A DNA stretch of 36,166 nucleotides. Source: Minwuia sp. (GTDB lineage: Bacteria; Pseudomonadota; Alphaproteobacteria; Minwuiales; Minwuiaceae). The notes under the pieces were generated by a model. It saw only the letters and a list, made by a program, of their open reading frames with translations, was not told the origin of the DNA and made no database searches. The DNA lies in the NCBI GenBank assembly GCA_029213165.1, contig JARGNO010000010.1, positions 55,619 through 91,784 of the forward strand, read 5' to 3'. This document shows positions 1 to 8,167 of the stretch, one piece after another (the first letter of the stretch is position 1; each line of letters opens with the position of its first letter). Position numbers and translations under genes: made by a program.

Positions 1-160
1 TGAGGATCGTGGTGAAGGTATGGGCGTTGGGTGCGACGCCAGCTTCCACCATGCGCTGAAGCCAGTGTTGCGCCTCGTCCAGGGTCTCTGTCCTGTTGAG
101 GATCGTGGTGAAGGTATGGGCGTTGGGTGCGACGCCAGCTTCCACCATGCGGTGAAGCCA
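1..160. repeat. Tandem DNA repeat encoding adjacent PPR units
   Basis: Bases 1-55 are identical to 97-151 and the match resumes after one mismatch (57-64 with 153-160). The period of 96 bases equals 32 codons, so the repeat stays in frame within the PPR gene. The remaining third of each unit has diverged. This points to recent duplication or gene conversion of repeat units. More copies may lie beyond the left edge. Confidence 0.85.
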
Positions 161-619
161 TTCCCTCATCGTGTGCATGTCCGGGGAGCGGCGAATCAAT
201 GTAGTATATGTCACGACGTCGGGGCGAACTTGCTGTGGGCGGTTGCCAAAAATATTTTGTGCGGCGGCCAAGTTCGGGGCGTCGCGCAGGCGCTTGTTAA
301 AAGCAATAACATCAGGATCAAGAGAAGGGTGGTCGCCAAAAAAGGCGCCAGTGAAGATTGCTTTCTCAACACCTTGCGTGGCGGAAGTGATACCCGTACC
401 CGTAAGGTCAGAACCGGAGAAATCCATTTCTCCGATGTACATGTTGCCAAGAGGAATACCATTGAGAGAGATGTTTTTAAAGTCCTCCGCTGGATCTAAC
501 CCAGCAGCCCGAGCGAAATGCTTCAGGCCCTTTCCTTTTTTGGCAAACAGCGCATGAACGGTTGTCAAATCGAGCTTCACATCGCAGACAATGTCTTCAT
601 TATCTGCCTGATCGGTCAT
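1..619 (-). CDS. Pentapeptide-like plus pentatricopeptide (PPR) repeat protein, 3' end outside window
   Basis: An open minus-strand frame runs from an ATG at 619 off the left edge: 206 codons, no stop. Residues 48-80 show a hydrophobic residue every fifth position (F48, L52, L57, I62, F67, L72, I77), as in pentapeptide-repeat beta-helices. From residue 102 come helical repeats of 31-32 residues, each opening like PDVVTYTTLI or PNAHTFTTIL and closing like MVEAGVAP, the hallmark of PPR repeats (canonical length 35; short variants of 31-32 are known). PPR proteins bind single-stranded RNA and are mainly eukaryotic organelle factors, so RNA binding is inferred. The start codon overlaps the upstream gene's stop (ATGA), with AAAGGAAA about 8 bases before it, so translation is probably coupled. 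No signal peptide or membrane segment is visible. The repeat class is fairly certain; the function is unknown. Confidence 0.75.
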   Translation of the reverse strand, partial: MTDQADNEDIVCDVKLDLTTVHALFAKKGKGLKHFARAAGLDPAEDFKNISLNGIPLGNMYIGEMDFSGSDLTGTGITSATQGVEKAIFTGAFFGDHPSLDPDVIAFNKRLRDAPNLAAAQNIFGNRPQQVRPDVVTYTTLIRRSPDMHTMREWLHRMVEAGVAPNAHTFTTILNRTETLDEAQHWLQRMVEAGVAPNAHTFTTIL

Positions 620-1488
620 ACCACTGTTTCCTTTTGCTTCATATCGATCAGAATTTCTGATGGCTTCATAGCAGCTTCTATTTTTGAGTGTTCGTACTTA
701 TTGAATGCGCGGGTAATCGCCATTTGGGCCAGTTTCGCTTTTACCGTCAGTATGTCGTCATCGACGATTCCCGCTTCATCCACGCAGTTGACGAAGAGAT
801 CATCGCGCAGCATAGCCAATGCCACGTTGACCGCAATTCGATTTCCGCCACGCAGTGCATGAAATGTCGCTAGAGAGCGACCATTCCGGTTGAGGTAAGT
901 GTCGCTATTCAGATAGGGAAGCCCCGTTTCTGGATCTCCTCCAGTGCCGTCTGCTCCGATTTGCCACCGCATGACCTGGTCGGGGTTCGCATCAGGCGGG
1001 GGTGTATCCCTCGAAACAAGGTAGCGCCGGTGTGTTCTCGTCTCTTTTTGGGTGTGAGTATTGCTGGAGCGCAGAGATCCACCAGTGCCAACCTCAGCCG
1101 TGACAATTTGGTTCTTCGGGGTCGTAAGATTGACAGTTCCCTTAACTTGGCCTTCCGTTGAGCGCTCAGTCTGATGAGCTTCCTGTGTATTGAAGATTTC
1201 CGGATCGACCAGCACGCTGTAGCCGGGACCAAAATCGAATTCGCCCCCTTCAAGCTGCAATAGAACGCTCAATCGCCTCAACGCGATCACGAGCCTAATT
1301 TCTTGATTGCCGTTCTCAATCCGTTGATTTGCTGTGACGGTTTGCGGCGTAACGGTGAGTTGGGCCTGTATCTCACGCTGGGCGCCTTCGCCAATCTTGA
1401 CGCCCACACGCAATGACGCCAGATTCAGACGGTCATTCGCCCCCTCTGAAATCGAGAATTGCCTGTCAATTTGATGTTCAGCGGGCAT
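616..1488 (-). CDS. Hypothetical protein coupled to the PPR-repeat gene
   Basis: A 290-residue protein of a family I do not recognise. It starts at ATG 1488 with only a weak ribosome binding site and ends in a TGA that overlaps the ATG of the PPR gene. No signal peptide, membrane segment, zinc cluster, P-loop or obvious catalytic motif is visible. Residues 1-150 look rich in beta-strands, with alternating hydrophobic residues and a Thr/Ser/Gln-rich stretch at about 105-150. Residues 165-215 are polar with many Gly/Asn/Asp. The C-terminal 70 residues look helical and end in a charged tail (IDMKQKETVV). Base composition is clearly more AT-rich than the housekeeping genes nearby, which suggests transfer. 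The overlap argues that this protein and the PPR protein act together. A structural or effector role cannot be told apart from the sequence. Confidence 0.65.
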   Translation of the reverse strand: MPAEHQIDRQFSISEGANDRLNLASLRVGVKIGEGAQREIQAQLTVTPQTVTANQRIENGNQEIRLVIALRRLSVLLQLEGGEFDFGPGYSVLVDPEIFNTQEAHQTERSTEGQVKGTVNLTTPKNQIVTAEVGTGGSLRSSNTHTQKETRTHRRYLVSRDTPPPDANPDQVMRWQIGADGTGGDPETGLPYLNSDTYLNRNGRSLATFHALRGGNRIAVNVALAMLRDDLFVNCVDEAGIVDDDILTVKAKLAQMAITRAFNKYEHSKIEAAMKPSEILIDMKQKETVV

Positions 1489-1792
1489 CGCTCGGAGCCT
1501 ACGAGAAAATATTCGTCAGTCAATCAGCTTGGCTCATCCAATTGGGTTTAGATTACGCCTCTTCTGATTATCTCCGGGGTACGATGTGCGAGTTTAGAAC
1601 CTTTCGACGAATGCGACACATGTGTTCTTGATGCCCGATGATTGTCCCAGACAGCCGAACTGGTCTCTCAAACTCGCGACTTCACAATGAGAATCATGAT
1701 AGCAGGCTTCTGGAGTCTGTGTATGTCCGGGGTCCTGTGGTTCGGAACCCCGAACCACGTTGCAGTGGGACCTTGATCTTAGTGCACGCCGC
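1489..1792. other. Intergenic region upstream of the PPR operon
   Basis: No supported gene. It must hold the promoter of the minus-strand gene pair, but no convincing -35/-10 pair was found. A perfect hairpin (stem GTGGTTCGG at 1737-1745 with its complement at 1750-1758, 4-base loop) lies 35 bases past the ogt stop. It has no T-run on either strand, so it is at best a weak terminator for ogt. Confidence 0.5.
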
Positions 1793-2287
1793 CTACAACA
1801 ACGCCCCCTCATGCCGCAGCAGCCACACCTTGTCCTCCACGCCGCCTGCCGCCGAGAAACCGCCCATCTTGCCGTTGGCGGCGACGATGCGGTGGCAGGG
1901 GATGATGATGGGGATGGGGTTGCGGCCGCAGGCGGTGCCGACGGCGCGGGCGGAGGCGCCGAGTTCCTCGGCCACGCCGCCATAGGTGCGGACGTGGCCC
2001 TTCGGGATGCGCTGCATGATGTGCCAGACCAGGCGCTGGAAGGTGGTGCCCTGGGGGCGGACGGGCAGGTCGAAGCTGTCCAGGTCGCCGGCGAAATAGG
2101 CGTCGAGCTGCCGGGCGGTCTCTGCGATCAGGGGGTGTTTCAGCGCCGTGTCGGTTGGGGTGACCGCGTCGTCGGTGCCGTCCCCGTCCCCCGTGTCCTC
2201 CACATTCCAGCGCAGTTCGGTGATCGCGTCGTCATCGATGCGCAGCCGGATCGGCCCCAGCGGGCTTTCCAGGATGGTTGTCAGCAT
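1793..2287 (-). CDS. ogt: Methylated-DNA--protein-cysteine S-methyltransferase
   Basis: A 164-residue single-domain protein that repairs O6-alkylguanine by irreversibly moving the alkyl group to its own cysteine. The active-site motif PCHRI is at residues 130-134, with the acceptor Cys131, followed by the conserved ANGKMGGFSAAGG stretch. The upstream IPKGHVRTYGGVA region (about 94-106) matches the DNA-binding helix part of the family. Length fits Ogt rather than the larger Ada. Start chosen at ATG 2287 because GGGAG stands about 7 bases before it and the family's N-terminus begins here; the frame is open further upstream but only as a shadow of the neighbouring gene. An acidic Gly/Asp-rich insert (about 30-45) in the N-terminal domain is unusual. 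It lies 44 bases downstream of the DUF255 gene on the same strand. Confidence 0.93.
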   Translation of the reverse strand: MLTTILESPLGPIRLRIDDDAITELRWNVEDTGDGDGTDDAVTPTDTALKHPLIAETARQLDAYFAGDLDSFDLPVRPQGTTFQRLVWHIMQRIPKGHVRTYGGVAEELGASARAVGTACGRNPIPIIIPCHRIVAANGKMGGFSAAGGVEDKVWLLRHEGALL

Positions 2288-2331
2288 CAGCCCGTCTCCC
2301 TTCGTTCTGGCTCCTGGCGTTCCGGTTCCCG

Positions 2332-4377
2332 TCAGCCTGCGTCGATCAGGGCCTGGGCGAGCTGCTCCGGGTCGGTGATCGGCAGGCCGCAGACCATCTG
2401 TCGGCAAAGATACGCGGTCGGCGCGCCTTGTGCCATGGTCTTGCCACTTGCGGGATGGTGCGCGGGCAGGCTGGCGTCCGGGTCGATGCGCGACAGCAGG
2501 CGGTCCGGTCCGGCGCTGAGGGCGACGGCGCGCAGCAGGGCATCGGTCGCCGTGGTATCCGCCGGGCCGACCACCACCACATCCTGCGCCGCCATGTCGA
2601 AGGCGACGGCGTTCAGCGCCGTGGCGATGGGGAAGAAGTTGCGGGTCACCTGATCCGCCACAACGTCGGTCAGGGCCTGCAGGCGTTGTTTCCACGCGGG
2701 CTTTCCGGTCAGGCGCCAGAGCCGCGAGAGGTTCTCCACCATCACGCCATTGCCGTTGGGGGTGGCATTGTCGCCCAGGCCCAGGCTGCGCACGATCAGC
2801 GCCTCCGCATCGTCGGCGGTGAAGTGATAGGCACCGCTGTCCGGCTCCAGGAAATGCCGCTCCAGCGCTTCGGTCCAGGTGGTGGCGTGGTCCAGATAGC
2901 GTTGGTCGCCCGAGACCTCATGCAGGGCCAGCGCGCCACGCACCATGCCGGCGTGATCGTCCAGCATCCCCGCGATCCGGGCCTGTCCGGCGCGGAAGCT
3001 GTGGTGCAGCCGCCCGTCACCGGCATCCATGTCGCGGACCACGGCGTCGAAGGCCTGACGCGCCGCCTCCACCCAGGTCGGCTCGGCGAAGGTCGTCCCG
3101 GCCTCCACCAGGGCCGCGATCATCATGCCGTTCCAGTCGGCCAGCACCTTGTCGTCCCAGCCGGGCCGGACCCGCCCGGCGCGATGCGCCAGCAGGCGGC
3201 TGCGGCAGGTGGCCAGCATGGCCTCGGTCTCCGCATCCATCAGGTCCGGCTGCAGGCGGCGGTTGAGGATGTTGTGGCCTTCGAAATTGCCTTCCGGGGT
3301 GACGTCATAGTGGCTCTTGAACAGGGCCGCATCGACGCCCAGCACGCTGTCGATCTCGGCCGCGTCCCAGACGTAGAACTTGCCCTCCTGGCCCTCCGAA
3401 TCCGCGTCCAGCGTGGCGGCGAAGGCACCGTTCTCCGCCACCATTTCGCGCAGGGTCCACTCCGCCGTCTCCCGGATGCGCTGTTCCAGCAGGGGATGGC
3501 GCTCCCGCCGCCAGACCTGGGTCATCAGCATCAGCAGGGCGGAATTGTCGTAGAGCATCTTCTCGAAATGCGGCGCCAGCCACTCGGCATCCACCGAATA
3601 GCGCGCGAAGCCGCCACCCAGGTGGTCATAGATGCCGCCCTGCGCCATGCGGACCAGCGTGTTCATGACCGCGTGGCGCATGTCCGGGTTGCCGGTGCGC
3701 AGATGCGCGCGCCAGACCATCTCCAGGATCGGCACCTGCGGGAACTTCGGGGCCTGGCCGATGCCGCCATGGGTCGGGTCGAACTCCTGCAACAGCCGCT
3801 CCGCCGCGCGGTCCAGCACATCGGCGGTGATCTGCGGGCGGCTCTCCGCATCCGGCAGCCTGGCATTCTGTTTCAACCCGTTGGTCAGGGCATCGACGTT
3901 CTTCACGATGGTGTCGCGGTCGGTCTCGTAGACCTCCTTCACCCGTTCGAGCACCGCGGGAAAGCCGGGGCGGCCATAGCGCGTCTCCGGCGGGAAATAG
4001 GTGCCGCCCCAGAACGGCTTGCCCTCCGGCGTCAGGAACATGGTCAGCGGCCAGCCGCCCTGTTCCCCCAGCATGGCCAGCGCGGTCTGGTAGATGGTGT
4101 CGATGTCGGGGCGTTCCTCCCGATCCACCTTGATGTTGATGAACAGGTCGTTCATCAGCGCCGCCACCGCCGGGTTCTCGAAGCTTTCATGCGCCATGAC
4201 GTGGCACCAGTGGCAGGCCGCATAGCCCACGGAAAGCAGCACCGGCTTGCCCGTGCGCGCCGCTTCGTCCAGTGCCGCCTGGGACCAGCCCTGCCAGTGG
4301 ACCGGATTGTCCGCGTGCTGCACCAGATAGGGGCTGGTTTCCTGGTCGAGGTTGTTGCGCCCGAAATCGAGGGTCAT
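2332..4377 (-). CDS. DUF255 (YyaL/SSP411-type) thioredoxin-domain protein
   Basis: A 681-residue cytoplasmic protein of the YyaL / spermatogenesis-associated protein 20 family. The N-terminal thioredoxin-like domain (about 1-165) carries the family signature SPYLVQHADNPVHW (15-28) and the redox-type motif CHWC at residues 55-58, followed by VDREERPD and GGWPLTMFLTP. The rest resembles an (alpha/alpha)6-barrel of glycoside-hydrolase type, as known for the family, including GGIYDHLGGGFARYSVD and the WNG motif. Full length for the family. Biochemical role is not settled; a redox or sugar-related function is usually guessed. ATG 4377 is the first start before the conserved region. It is transcribed divergently from the DUF6489 gene and precedes ogt by 44 bases. 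Confidence 0.9.
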   Translation of the reverse strand: MTLDFGRNNLDQETSPYLVQHADNPVHWQGWSQAALDEAARTGKPVLLSVGYAACHWCHVMAHESFENPAVAALMNDLFINIKVDREERPDIDTIYQTALAMLGEQGGWPLTMFLTPEGKPFWGGTYFPPETRYGRPGFPAVLERVKEVYETDRDTIVKNVDALTNGLKQNARLPDAESRPQITADVLDRAAERLLQEFDPTHGGIGQAPKFPQVPILEMVWRAHLRTGNPDMRHAVMNTLVRMAQGGIYDHLGGGFARYSVDAEWLAPHFEKMLYDNSALLMLMTQVWRRERHPLLEQRIRETAEWTLREMVAENGAFAATLDADSEGQEGKFYVWDAAEIDSVLGVDAALFKSHYDVTPEGNFEGHNILNRRLQPDLMDAETEAMLATCRSRLLAHRAGRVRPGWDDKVLADWNGMMIAALVEAGTTFAEPTWVEAARQAFDAVVRDMDAGDGRLHHSFRAGQARIAGMLDDHAGMVRGALALHEVSGDQRYLDHATTWTEALERHFLEPDSGAYHFTADDAEALIVRSLGLGDNATPNGNGVMVENLSRLWRLTGKPAWKQRLQALTDVVADQVTRNFFPIATALNAVAFDMAAQDVVVVGPADTTATDALLRAVALSAGPDRLLSRIDPDASLPAHHPASGKTMAQGAPTAYLCRQMVCGLPITDPEQLAQALIDAG

Positions 4378-4479
4378 GCTGTGGCTGCTCCCGGAACCTG
4401 TTGGCGATGGCCGCCATTGCCCCCGGGGGGCGGAATGGGGTCATATGCTGTGTCACTTCCTGACCATAGGACGGCCATC

Positions 4480-4728
4480 ATGAAAGTCACCATCGACATA
4501 GACTGCACGCCCGAAGAAGCCAGGACCTTCATGGGCCTGCCCGATGTGCAGCCGATGCAGCAGCGCCTGATGGAGGAACTGGAGGAGCGGCTGCGCCAGA
4601 ACGTGCGGGACATGGAACCGGAGGCGCTGATGAACAAGTGGCTGCCGCTGGGGATGCAGGGCATGGAGAATATCCAGAAGGCCATGTGGTCGAGCATGAT
4701 GAACGCGGGCAAGAAACCGACGGACTGA
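4480..4728 (+). CDS. DUF6489 family small protein
   Basis: An 82-residue protein starting MKVTIDIDCTPEEARTFMGL, a pattern I associate with the DUF6489 family found beside mnmE in alphaproteobacteria. The middle (about 25-50) is a charged amphipathic helix, and residues 57-77 are Met-rich and amphipathic. No catalytic residues, signal peptide or membrane span. The frame is open far upstream on the plus strand, but that is a shadow of the DUF255 gene, so ATG 4480 is chosen; AGGACGG lies just before it. Function unknown. The AARTFMG part somewhat recalls phasin-like coiled helices but is too short to call. Confidence 0.75.
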   Translation: MKVTIDIDCTPEEARTFMGLPDVQPMQQRLMEELEERLRQNVRDMEPEALMNKWLPLGMQGMENIQKAMWSSMMNAGKKPTD

Positions 4729-4795
4729 TTGCGGACTGCCCGCGCCTGCTGCCTGAAGCCGCCCGCTACCTGAAACCACCTGACACCTGATCCGC

Positions 4796-4812
4796 GGAGG
4801 GTTCGCGCCATC
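4796..4812 (+). promoter_or_regulatory. mnmE: mnmE ribosome binding site and ATC start codon
   Basis: GGAGG at 4796-4800 sits 9 bases before an ATC codon at 4810-4812 that begins the conserved N-terminus of MnmE. Between the in-frame stop at 4771-4773 and GTG 4870 there is no ATG, GTG or TTG in this frame. Either ATC is used as a rare start or base 4812 is a sequencing error or mutation of ATG. Confidence 0.6.
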
Positions 4813-6165
4813 GCCGCCGCCGATACCATCCATGCGCTGTCCAGCGCGCCGGGACCTGCCGGCGTTGCCGTGGTGCGCCTGTCCGGGCCGGACACCCGTG
4901 CGGCGCTCACCGCCCTGACCGGAGAGCTGCCGCGGCCCCGCCATGCCGCGCTGCGGGCGCTGCGCGACCCGGCGACGGGGGAGGTGCTGGACCGGGGACT
5001 GGTGCTCTGGTTTCCTGCGCCGCACAGCTACACGGGGGAGGATCTGGCGGAGCTGCACGTGCATGGCGGCCGCGCGGTGCTGGACGGACTGTTCCGGGTG
5101 CTGGCGGCACAGCCCGGCCTGCGCATGGCGGAGGCGGGGGAGTTCACCCGCCGCGCCGTGGCCAACGGCAAGCTCGACCTGACGGCGGCGGAGGGGGTGG
5201 GCGACCTGATTGCCGCCGAGACCGCGGCGCAGCGGCGGCAGGCGCTGCAACAGGCGGACGGGCATCTGGCTGCGCTCTACGGGGGCTGGAGCACGGATCT
5301 GGTCGCCGTCCTGGCCCATCTGGAGGCCTGGCTGGATTTTCCCGATGAGGAACTGCCGGAGAACCTTGTCCCTGAAACCACCGCCCGGCTGTCCGGCCTG
5401 CGCCGCCGCGTCGCCGCGCATCTGGCCGATGCCCGGCAGGGGGAACGGATCAGGGACGGGCTGCAGGTCGCAATTGTCGGCGCACCGAACGCGGGCAAGT
5501 CGACCCTGCTGAATGCGCTGGCCCAGCGGGACGTGGCCATCGTCACGGCGGAACCTGGAACGACGCGGGATGTGCTGGAGGTACAGCTCGACCTGGGCGG
5601 TCATGCCGTCATCCTGCTCGATACCGCGGGGCTGCGGGAGACGGAGAACGTCGTCGAGCAGGAGGGGATACGCCGGGCACGGCAGCGGGCCGGTAGTGCG
5701 GATGTGGTGATGCATCTGGTGGCGGCCGGGGCGCCGTTCCGGCCTCTGGAACTCGATCCCGAAGCGCCCGGCGCTGCCTCACCGCATGTCATCGGAGTGC
5801 GCAGCAAGGCGGACCTCCCGCACGATCCGGAACCCCAAGATATTGTGTCATCACCTGTCATCAACCTCTCGGTCATGACGGGTGAAGGCCTACCGGAACT
5901 GCTCCAGGTATTGACGGACAAGGCGCGGGAACTGACCGGAACGGGCGGAACCGCCCCCCCGACCCGCTGGCGACACCGGGAGAGTCTGGGCCACACAACC
6001 GAGGCGCTGCAGCGGGCCGAGGAGGGCCTGATGGACGGGCTGCCGCTCGAACTGGTGGGTGAGGATCTGCGCATGGCGATCAGGGCGCTGGGCCGGATCA
6101 CCGGCAAGGTCGATGTGGAAGACCTGCTGGACGTGATCTTCCGGGATTTCTGCATCGGAAAGTGA
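4810..6165 (+). CDS. mnmE: tRNA uridine-5-carboxymethylaminomethyl(34) synthesis GTPase MnmE
   Basis: With MnmG this GTPase builds the (carboxymethyl)aminomethyl group on U34 of several tRNAs. From the ATC at 4810 the product is 451 residues, the usual length. The N-terminal formyl-tetrahydrofolate domain opens DTIHALSSAPGPAGVAVVRL. The inserted Ras-like G domain has G1 GAPNAGKS (224-231), G3 DTAG (271-274) and an atypical G4, SKAD (332-335) instead of NKxD. The protein ends in the family-defining CIGK (448-451), whose Cys is needed for modification. A GTG at 4870 would remove the first 20 residues, including the first beta-strand, and has no good ribosome binding site, so ATC 4810 is preferred. 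It heads the mnmE-mnmG-rsmG-parA-parB series. Confidence 0.93.
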   Translation: MAAADTIHALSSAPGPAGVAVVRLSGPDTRAALTALTGELPRPRHAALRALRDPATGEVLDRGLVLWFPAPHSYTGEDLAELHVHGGRAVLDGLFRVLAAQPGLRMAEAGEFTRRAVANGKLDLTAAEGVGDLIAAETAAQRRQALQQADGHLAALYGGWSTDLVAVLAHLEAWLDFPDEELPENLVPETTARLSGLRRRVAAHLADARQGERIRDGLQVAIVGAPNAGKSTLLNALAQRDVAIVTAEPGTTRDVLEVQLDLGGHAVILLDTAGLRETENVVEQEGIRRARQRAGSADVVMHLVAAGAPFRPLELDPEAPGAASPHVIGVRSKADLPHDPEPQDIVSSPVINLSVMTGEGLPELLQVLTDKARELTGTGGTAPPTRWRHRESLGHTTEALQRAEEGLMDGLPLELVGEDLRMAIRALGRITGKVDVEDLLDVIFRDFCIGK

Positions 6166-6176
6166 GCCCACAGGGC

Positions 6177-6192
6177 TGTTTCACGTGAAACA
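6177..6192 (+). promoter_or_regulatory. parS: parS centromere site 1
   Basis: A perfect 16-bp palindrome TGTTTCACGTGAAACA, the alphaproteobacterial parS consensus bound by ParB. Flanking bases extend the dyad to 20 bp (6175-6194). It lies in the mnmE-mnmG gap, 3.5 kb from parB. Confidence 0.95.
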
Positions 6193-6261
6193 GCACACCC
6201 ATGACCCTTGCCAGGCCCGCACCGCATTGACTCGCGCGCCATCAGGAGTAGAAGCAAGCCC

Positions 6262-8160
6262 ATGAAGAGCGAAAACAGCGCATTCTGGGATGTCATCGTC
6301 ATCGGTGGGGGCCATGCGGGCTGTGAGGCCGCCGCCGCCGCGGCCCGCAGCGGCGCACGCACCTTGCTGCTGACCCACCGCCTGGACACCATTGGCGAGA
6401 TGTCCTGCAACCCGGCCATCGGTGGACTGGGCAAGGGTCACCTGGTGCGGGAGATCGATGCGCTTGACGGGGTGATGGCCCGGGTGGCCGATGCCGCCGG
6501 AATCCAGTTCCGTCTGCTCAACCGGTCCCGCGGCCCTGCCGTTCGCGGTCCCCGCGCGCAGTCCGACCGCAAGCTCTATCGCAATGCGATGCAGGCCATA
6601 CTCGCGGCGCAGGAGGGTCTTACCCTGAAAGGCGCTGCCGCCGAGGATCTGGTCATTGACCATTCGGGGGAATGTCCGAAGGTAACCGGCGTGATCACGG
6701 CGGACGGCGAGGTCCTACCTGCCGCCCGGGTGGTGTTGACCACCGGCACCTTCCTGCGTGGCCTGATCCATATCGGCGAAAAGCGGATACCCGCCGGGCG
6801 GGCAGGGGAGGCACCGGCGACCGGTCTGGCCCTGACCCTGGAACGGGCGGGCTTTGCCCTCGGGCGTCTGAAGACCGGAACCCCGCCCCGGCTGGATGGC
6901 AGCACCATCGACTGGTCGGCGCTGGATGAGCAGAAGGGGGATGAACCCCCCGTGCCATTCTCCTTTCTGACGACGCGGATCACGACACCACAGATCTCCT
7001 GCCACATCACTGAAACCAATCCGGCGGTGCATGACATCATCCGCGCCAACCTCTCGCGCTCTCCGATGTACTCCGGTCAGATCGAATCCACCGGGCCGCG
7101 CTATTGCCCCTCCATCGAGGACAAGGTGGTGCGGTTTGCCGACCGGTCCCGGCATCAGGTGTTTCTCGAACCGGAAGGGCTGGACGACGATACGGTCTAT
7201 CCCAACGGGATCTCGACCAGCCTGCCGGAAGATGTGCAGCACGCCATGCTGCGCCAGATGCCCGGCCTCGCCAATGCCAGGATCATCCGGCCCGGCTATG
7301 CCATCGAATATGATTACGTCGATCCGCGCGAATTGCATCACAGTCTGGAGACGCGGCGCATCGGTGGCCTCTATCTCGCCGGTCAGATCAATGGCACCAC
7401 CGGATATGAGGAAGCCGCAGCCCAGGGCCTGATCGCCGGGTTGAACGCGGCGCGCAGTGCAGGGGGACAGGCGCCCTGCATCCTCGACAGGGCAGAGGCC
7501 TATATCGGCGTGATGATCGATGATCTGGTGACACGCGGTACGGCTGAGCCCTATCGCATGTTCACCTCCCGCGCCGAGTACCGGCTGTCGCTGCGGGCCG
7601 ACAATGCGGACCAGCGTCTGACAGCCCGTGGTGTGGCGATGGGCTGTGTCGGACACCAACGGGAACATGTCTACAGGGCGAAGGCAGCGACACTGGCGGC
7701 GGCCCGCGAGATGGTCGCCCGTCTGAACCTGACACCACAGGAAGCCCGCCGTCACGGGCTGCAGGTCAATCTGGATGGCGCGCGTCGTACAGCCGCTGAC
7801 CTGTTGCGCTACCCCTCCATCAGCCTGTCAGACCTGACGCGGGTCTGGCCGGAACTGGAGGCTTGTGATCCGGACATCCGGGAGCAGCTTGAGATCGATG
7901 CGGTATACGCCGGATACCTGGACCGTCAGCAGGCAGACATTGTCGCCTTCCGCAAGGATGAGTCCCTGGTATTGCCGGACGGTCTCGACTTCTCGGTGAT
8001 CAGTGGACTGTCGAACGAGATGGTGGAGAAGCTGCAGCGGGCGCGGCCGGCGACACTTGGTCAGGCCGGTCGGATCCCTGGTGTGACACCGGCGGCGCTG
8101 ACCCTGTTGCTGGCACATGTCCGGCGCGGGGTTGGTATCGTCCGTACACCGGCAGGCTGA
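6262..8160 (+). CDS. mnmG: tRNA uridine-5-carboxymethylaminomethyl(34) synthesis enzyme MnmG (GidA)
   Basis: A 632-residue FAD- and NADH-dependent partner of MnmE in modifying U34 of tRNAs. The Rossmann FAD motif [12 protein letters not shown] starts at residue 13. The family signature [13 protein letters not shown] follows at about 50-62, and FAD-site sequences such as [16 protein letters not shown] lie near residue 378. The C-terminal helical domain that contacts MnmE is complete. ATG 6262 is chosen because the FAD fold begins nine residues later and AGGAG lies upstream; an in-frame ATG at 6208 would add 18 residues with no homology expected. It follows mnmE by 96 bases, with parS between, and is 7 bases from rsmG. 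Confidence 0.95.
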   Translation: MKSENSAFWDVIVIGGGHAGCEAAAAAARSGARTLLLTHRLDTIGEMSCNPAIGGLGKGHLVREIDALDGVMARVADAAGIQFRLLNRSRGPAVRGPRAQSDRKLYRNAMQAILAAQEGLTLKGAAAEDLVIDHSGECPKVTGVITADGEVLPAARVVLTTGTFLRGLIHIGEKRIPAGRAGEAPATGLALTLERAGFALGRLKTGTPPRLDGSTIDWSALDEQKGDEPPVPFSFLTTRITTPQISCHITETNPAVHDIIRANLSRSPMYSGQIESTGPRYCPSIEDKVVRFADRSRHQVFLEPEGLDDDTVYPNGISTSLPEDVQHAMLRQMPGLANARIIRPGYAIEYDYVDPRELHHSLETRRIGGLYLAGQINGTTGYEEAAAQGLIAGLNAARSAGGQAPCILDRAEAYIGVMIDDLVTRGTAEPYRMFTSRAEYRLSLRADNADQRLTARGVAMGCVGHQREHVYRAKAATLAAAREMVARLNLTPQEARRHGLQVNLDGARRTAADLLRYPSISLSDLTRVWPELEACDPDIREQLEIDAVYAGYLDRQQADIVAFRKDESLVLPDGLDFSVISGLSNEMVEKLQRARPATLGQAGRIPGVTPAALTLLLAHVRRGVGIVRTPAG

Positions 8161-8167
8161 CCGGCAC

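Noticed and set aside
1-160. CRISPR-like direct repeats
   Set aside because: Only two units, period 96 and in frame with a PPR coding sequence; no unique spacers.
1731-1760. tRNA T-arm-like GGTTCGGAACCCC
   Set aside because: No acceptor, D or anticodon arms nearby; better explained as a plain hairpin.
2278-4728. Long plus-strand frame of 816 codons opposite the DUF255 gene
   Set aside because: High-GC antisense shadow; only its last 82 codons (from ATG 4480) form a recognisable gene.
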